A DNA stretch of 5,923 nt, from assembly GCA_007136525.1 (NCBI GenBank), contig SLGU01000366.1, positions 1-5,923 of the forward strand. The letters run 5' to 3'. The position numbers and the translations under genes were made by a program. Every line of letters begins with the position of its first letter. Positions within the stretch are counted from its first letter, which is position 1. This document shows positions 5,239 through 5,923 of this stretch, in pieces. This stretch comes from Desulfobacteraceae bacterium (GTDB lineage Bacteria > Desulfobacterota > Desulfobacteria > Desulfobacterales > Desulfosalsimonadaceae). The notes below the pieces were generated by a model. That model worked only from the letters and a program-made list of their open reading frames with translations, had not been told where the DNA came from and did not search any database.

Positions 5239-5923
5239 CTACCAGGGCTGCAATCCCCAGATGAATATGGCCACGCAGATTATTATTACGCCGATGGGCA
5301 TGATTGAACCATTGTAGCGGGCTTCATCATAATCCGATCCCCAGCCGTGGATGCGGTCGATCATTTTCTTGGTCTCCAGATCCACAGGGGTGATCCCCAT
5401 CTTGTTAAAGAGCAGCGACAGGACAATAATCGACGCATATCCCAGCGGTACGGTGACCATGGACCCTGACATGCCCAGGGCGGCCACGAGACCGCTTCCC
5501 ACGACGATATTGCCCAGCACGTGGGGCGAAATAACAATGTAAATGCCGCCGCAGACAATGGAACTGATCATCACCGCCGCCTTGTTGGCCTGTTTCCACC
5601 ATACACCAAGCAGAATGGGCGGTGCGACCGCCGTTGCCAGAAGGCCGAACGCCCAGAGAATGCTGGTAACAAGGAAGGCCGGCGGATTGAAAGCCAGGAG
5701 GATGGCGGCAATCCCGCCGAGACCGAGGGCTGCATATCCATAGGTCATTTTCTGCTTGCTTTCCATTTTCGGGCGGATAATGCCCAGAAAGTCGCTTCCG
5801 ATAAGCCCGGATATGGCCATGAGGTTTCCGCCGATGGTGGAAAGACCCGCAGCAACCGCCCCGCCGATGACGAATGCGGCCACGATGGCCGGGTTATAGT
5901 AAACATTGAGTGCGAATATGGTC
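5239..5923 (-). CDS. Sodium:solute symporter (SSS family), C-terminal part
   Basis: The frame is open from the right edge to TAG at 5241-5239; 227 residues are visible, so roughly the first half to two thirds of a usual 500-600 residue transporter is missing. At least six hydrophobic segments are present. The first visible one, with the pattern AAGLSTIGGNLMAISG followed by SDF, matches the helix that supplies part of the Na+ site in SSS proteins (the conserved Ser/Thr of LST), and the segment after it fits the LeuT-like core. The family couples inward Na+ flow to uptake of organic acids, sugars or amino acids across the inner membrane. The overall look is closest to the acetate- or short organic acid-type symporters, but the substrate cannot be assigned from this fragment. 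The protein ends in a last helix and WGLQPW. A small DUF4212- or DUF485-type partner gene would be expected upstream, outside the window. The gene ends at a strong terminator. Confidence 0.88.
   Translation of the reverse strand, partial: TIFALNVYYNPAIVAAFVIGGAVAAGLSTIGGNLMAISGLIGSDFLGIIRPKMESKQKMTYGYAALGLGGIAAILLAFNPPAFLVTSILWAFGLLATAVAPPILLGVWWKQANKAAVMISSIVCGGIYIVISPHVLGNIVVGSGLVAALGMSGSMVTVPLGYASIIVLSLLFNKMGITPVDLETKKMIDRIHGWGSDYDEARYNGSIMPIGVIIICVAIFIWGLQPW

Overview
The window looks like chromosomal DNA from a Gram-negative, probably sulfate-reducing-type deltaproteobacterium (Desulfobacterota, perhaps Desulfobacterales). That placement is an inference. It rests on the protein mix (Pat-like GNAT, CNB-CBS-DUF294, GAF-GAF-HD-GYP, YIP1-like membrane protein, Na+/solute symporter), on strong AGGAGG-type ribosome sites, and on two repeat styles I associate with that group: ends of the type ACTCGTAAAAAGTC, and hexamer tracts of the type TCGAAA/TCGGGA. 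No rRNA, tRNA, CRISPR array or transposase is visible.

Layout. Positions 1-359 (+) hold the C-terminal part of a GNAT acetyltransferase. It abuts, with no gap, a 645-residue CNB-CBS-DUF294 nucleotidyltransferase-like protein at 360-2297 (+). Next is a 48-bp repeat (2305-2352), then a convergent gene (4019 down to 2343, - strand) for a GAF-GAF-HD-GYP cyclic-di-GMP phosphodiesterase. Upstream of that gene lies a roughly 150-bp repeat element (about 4087-4238). Its outer end is an inverted copy (43/48 matches, 31/32 in the core) of the 2305-2352 repeat, so the whole HD-GYP gene is bracketed by inverted repeats. Right beside this element is a 36-codon small ORF (4352 to 4242, -) with a near-ideal ribosome site. 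It contains a hexanucleotide microsatellite that encodes an Asp-Phe/Asp-Pro dipeptide repeat. A second hexamer tract in the opposite orientation (4416-4445) lies in its presumed leader. A five-helix YIP1-like membrane protein (4993 to 4451, -) follows, then a clear stem-loop terminator (5167-5212). Last is the C-terminal part of a sodium:solute symporter (5923 to 5239, -), which runs off the right edge.

How the genes may work together. GNAT, CBS-DUF294 and SSS-symporter genes are often found together around acetate or short organic acid uptake and activation in Proteobacteria. I infer the same theme here: transport, post-translational control by acetylation, and a nucleotide- or energy-sensing DUF294 protein. 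The HD-GYP gene adds cyclic-di-GMP turnover and may be a later arrival, given its flanking repeats. The least explained part of the window is 4077-4450: repeat element, small repeat-bearing ORF and paired hexamer tracts.
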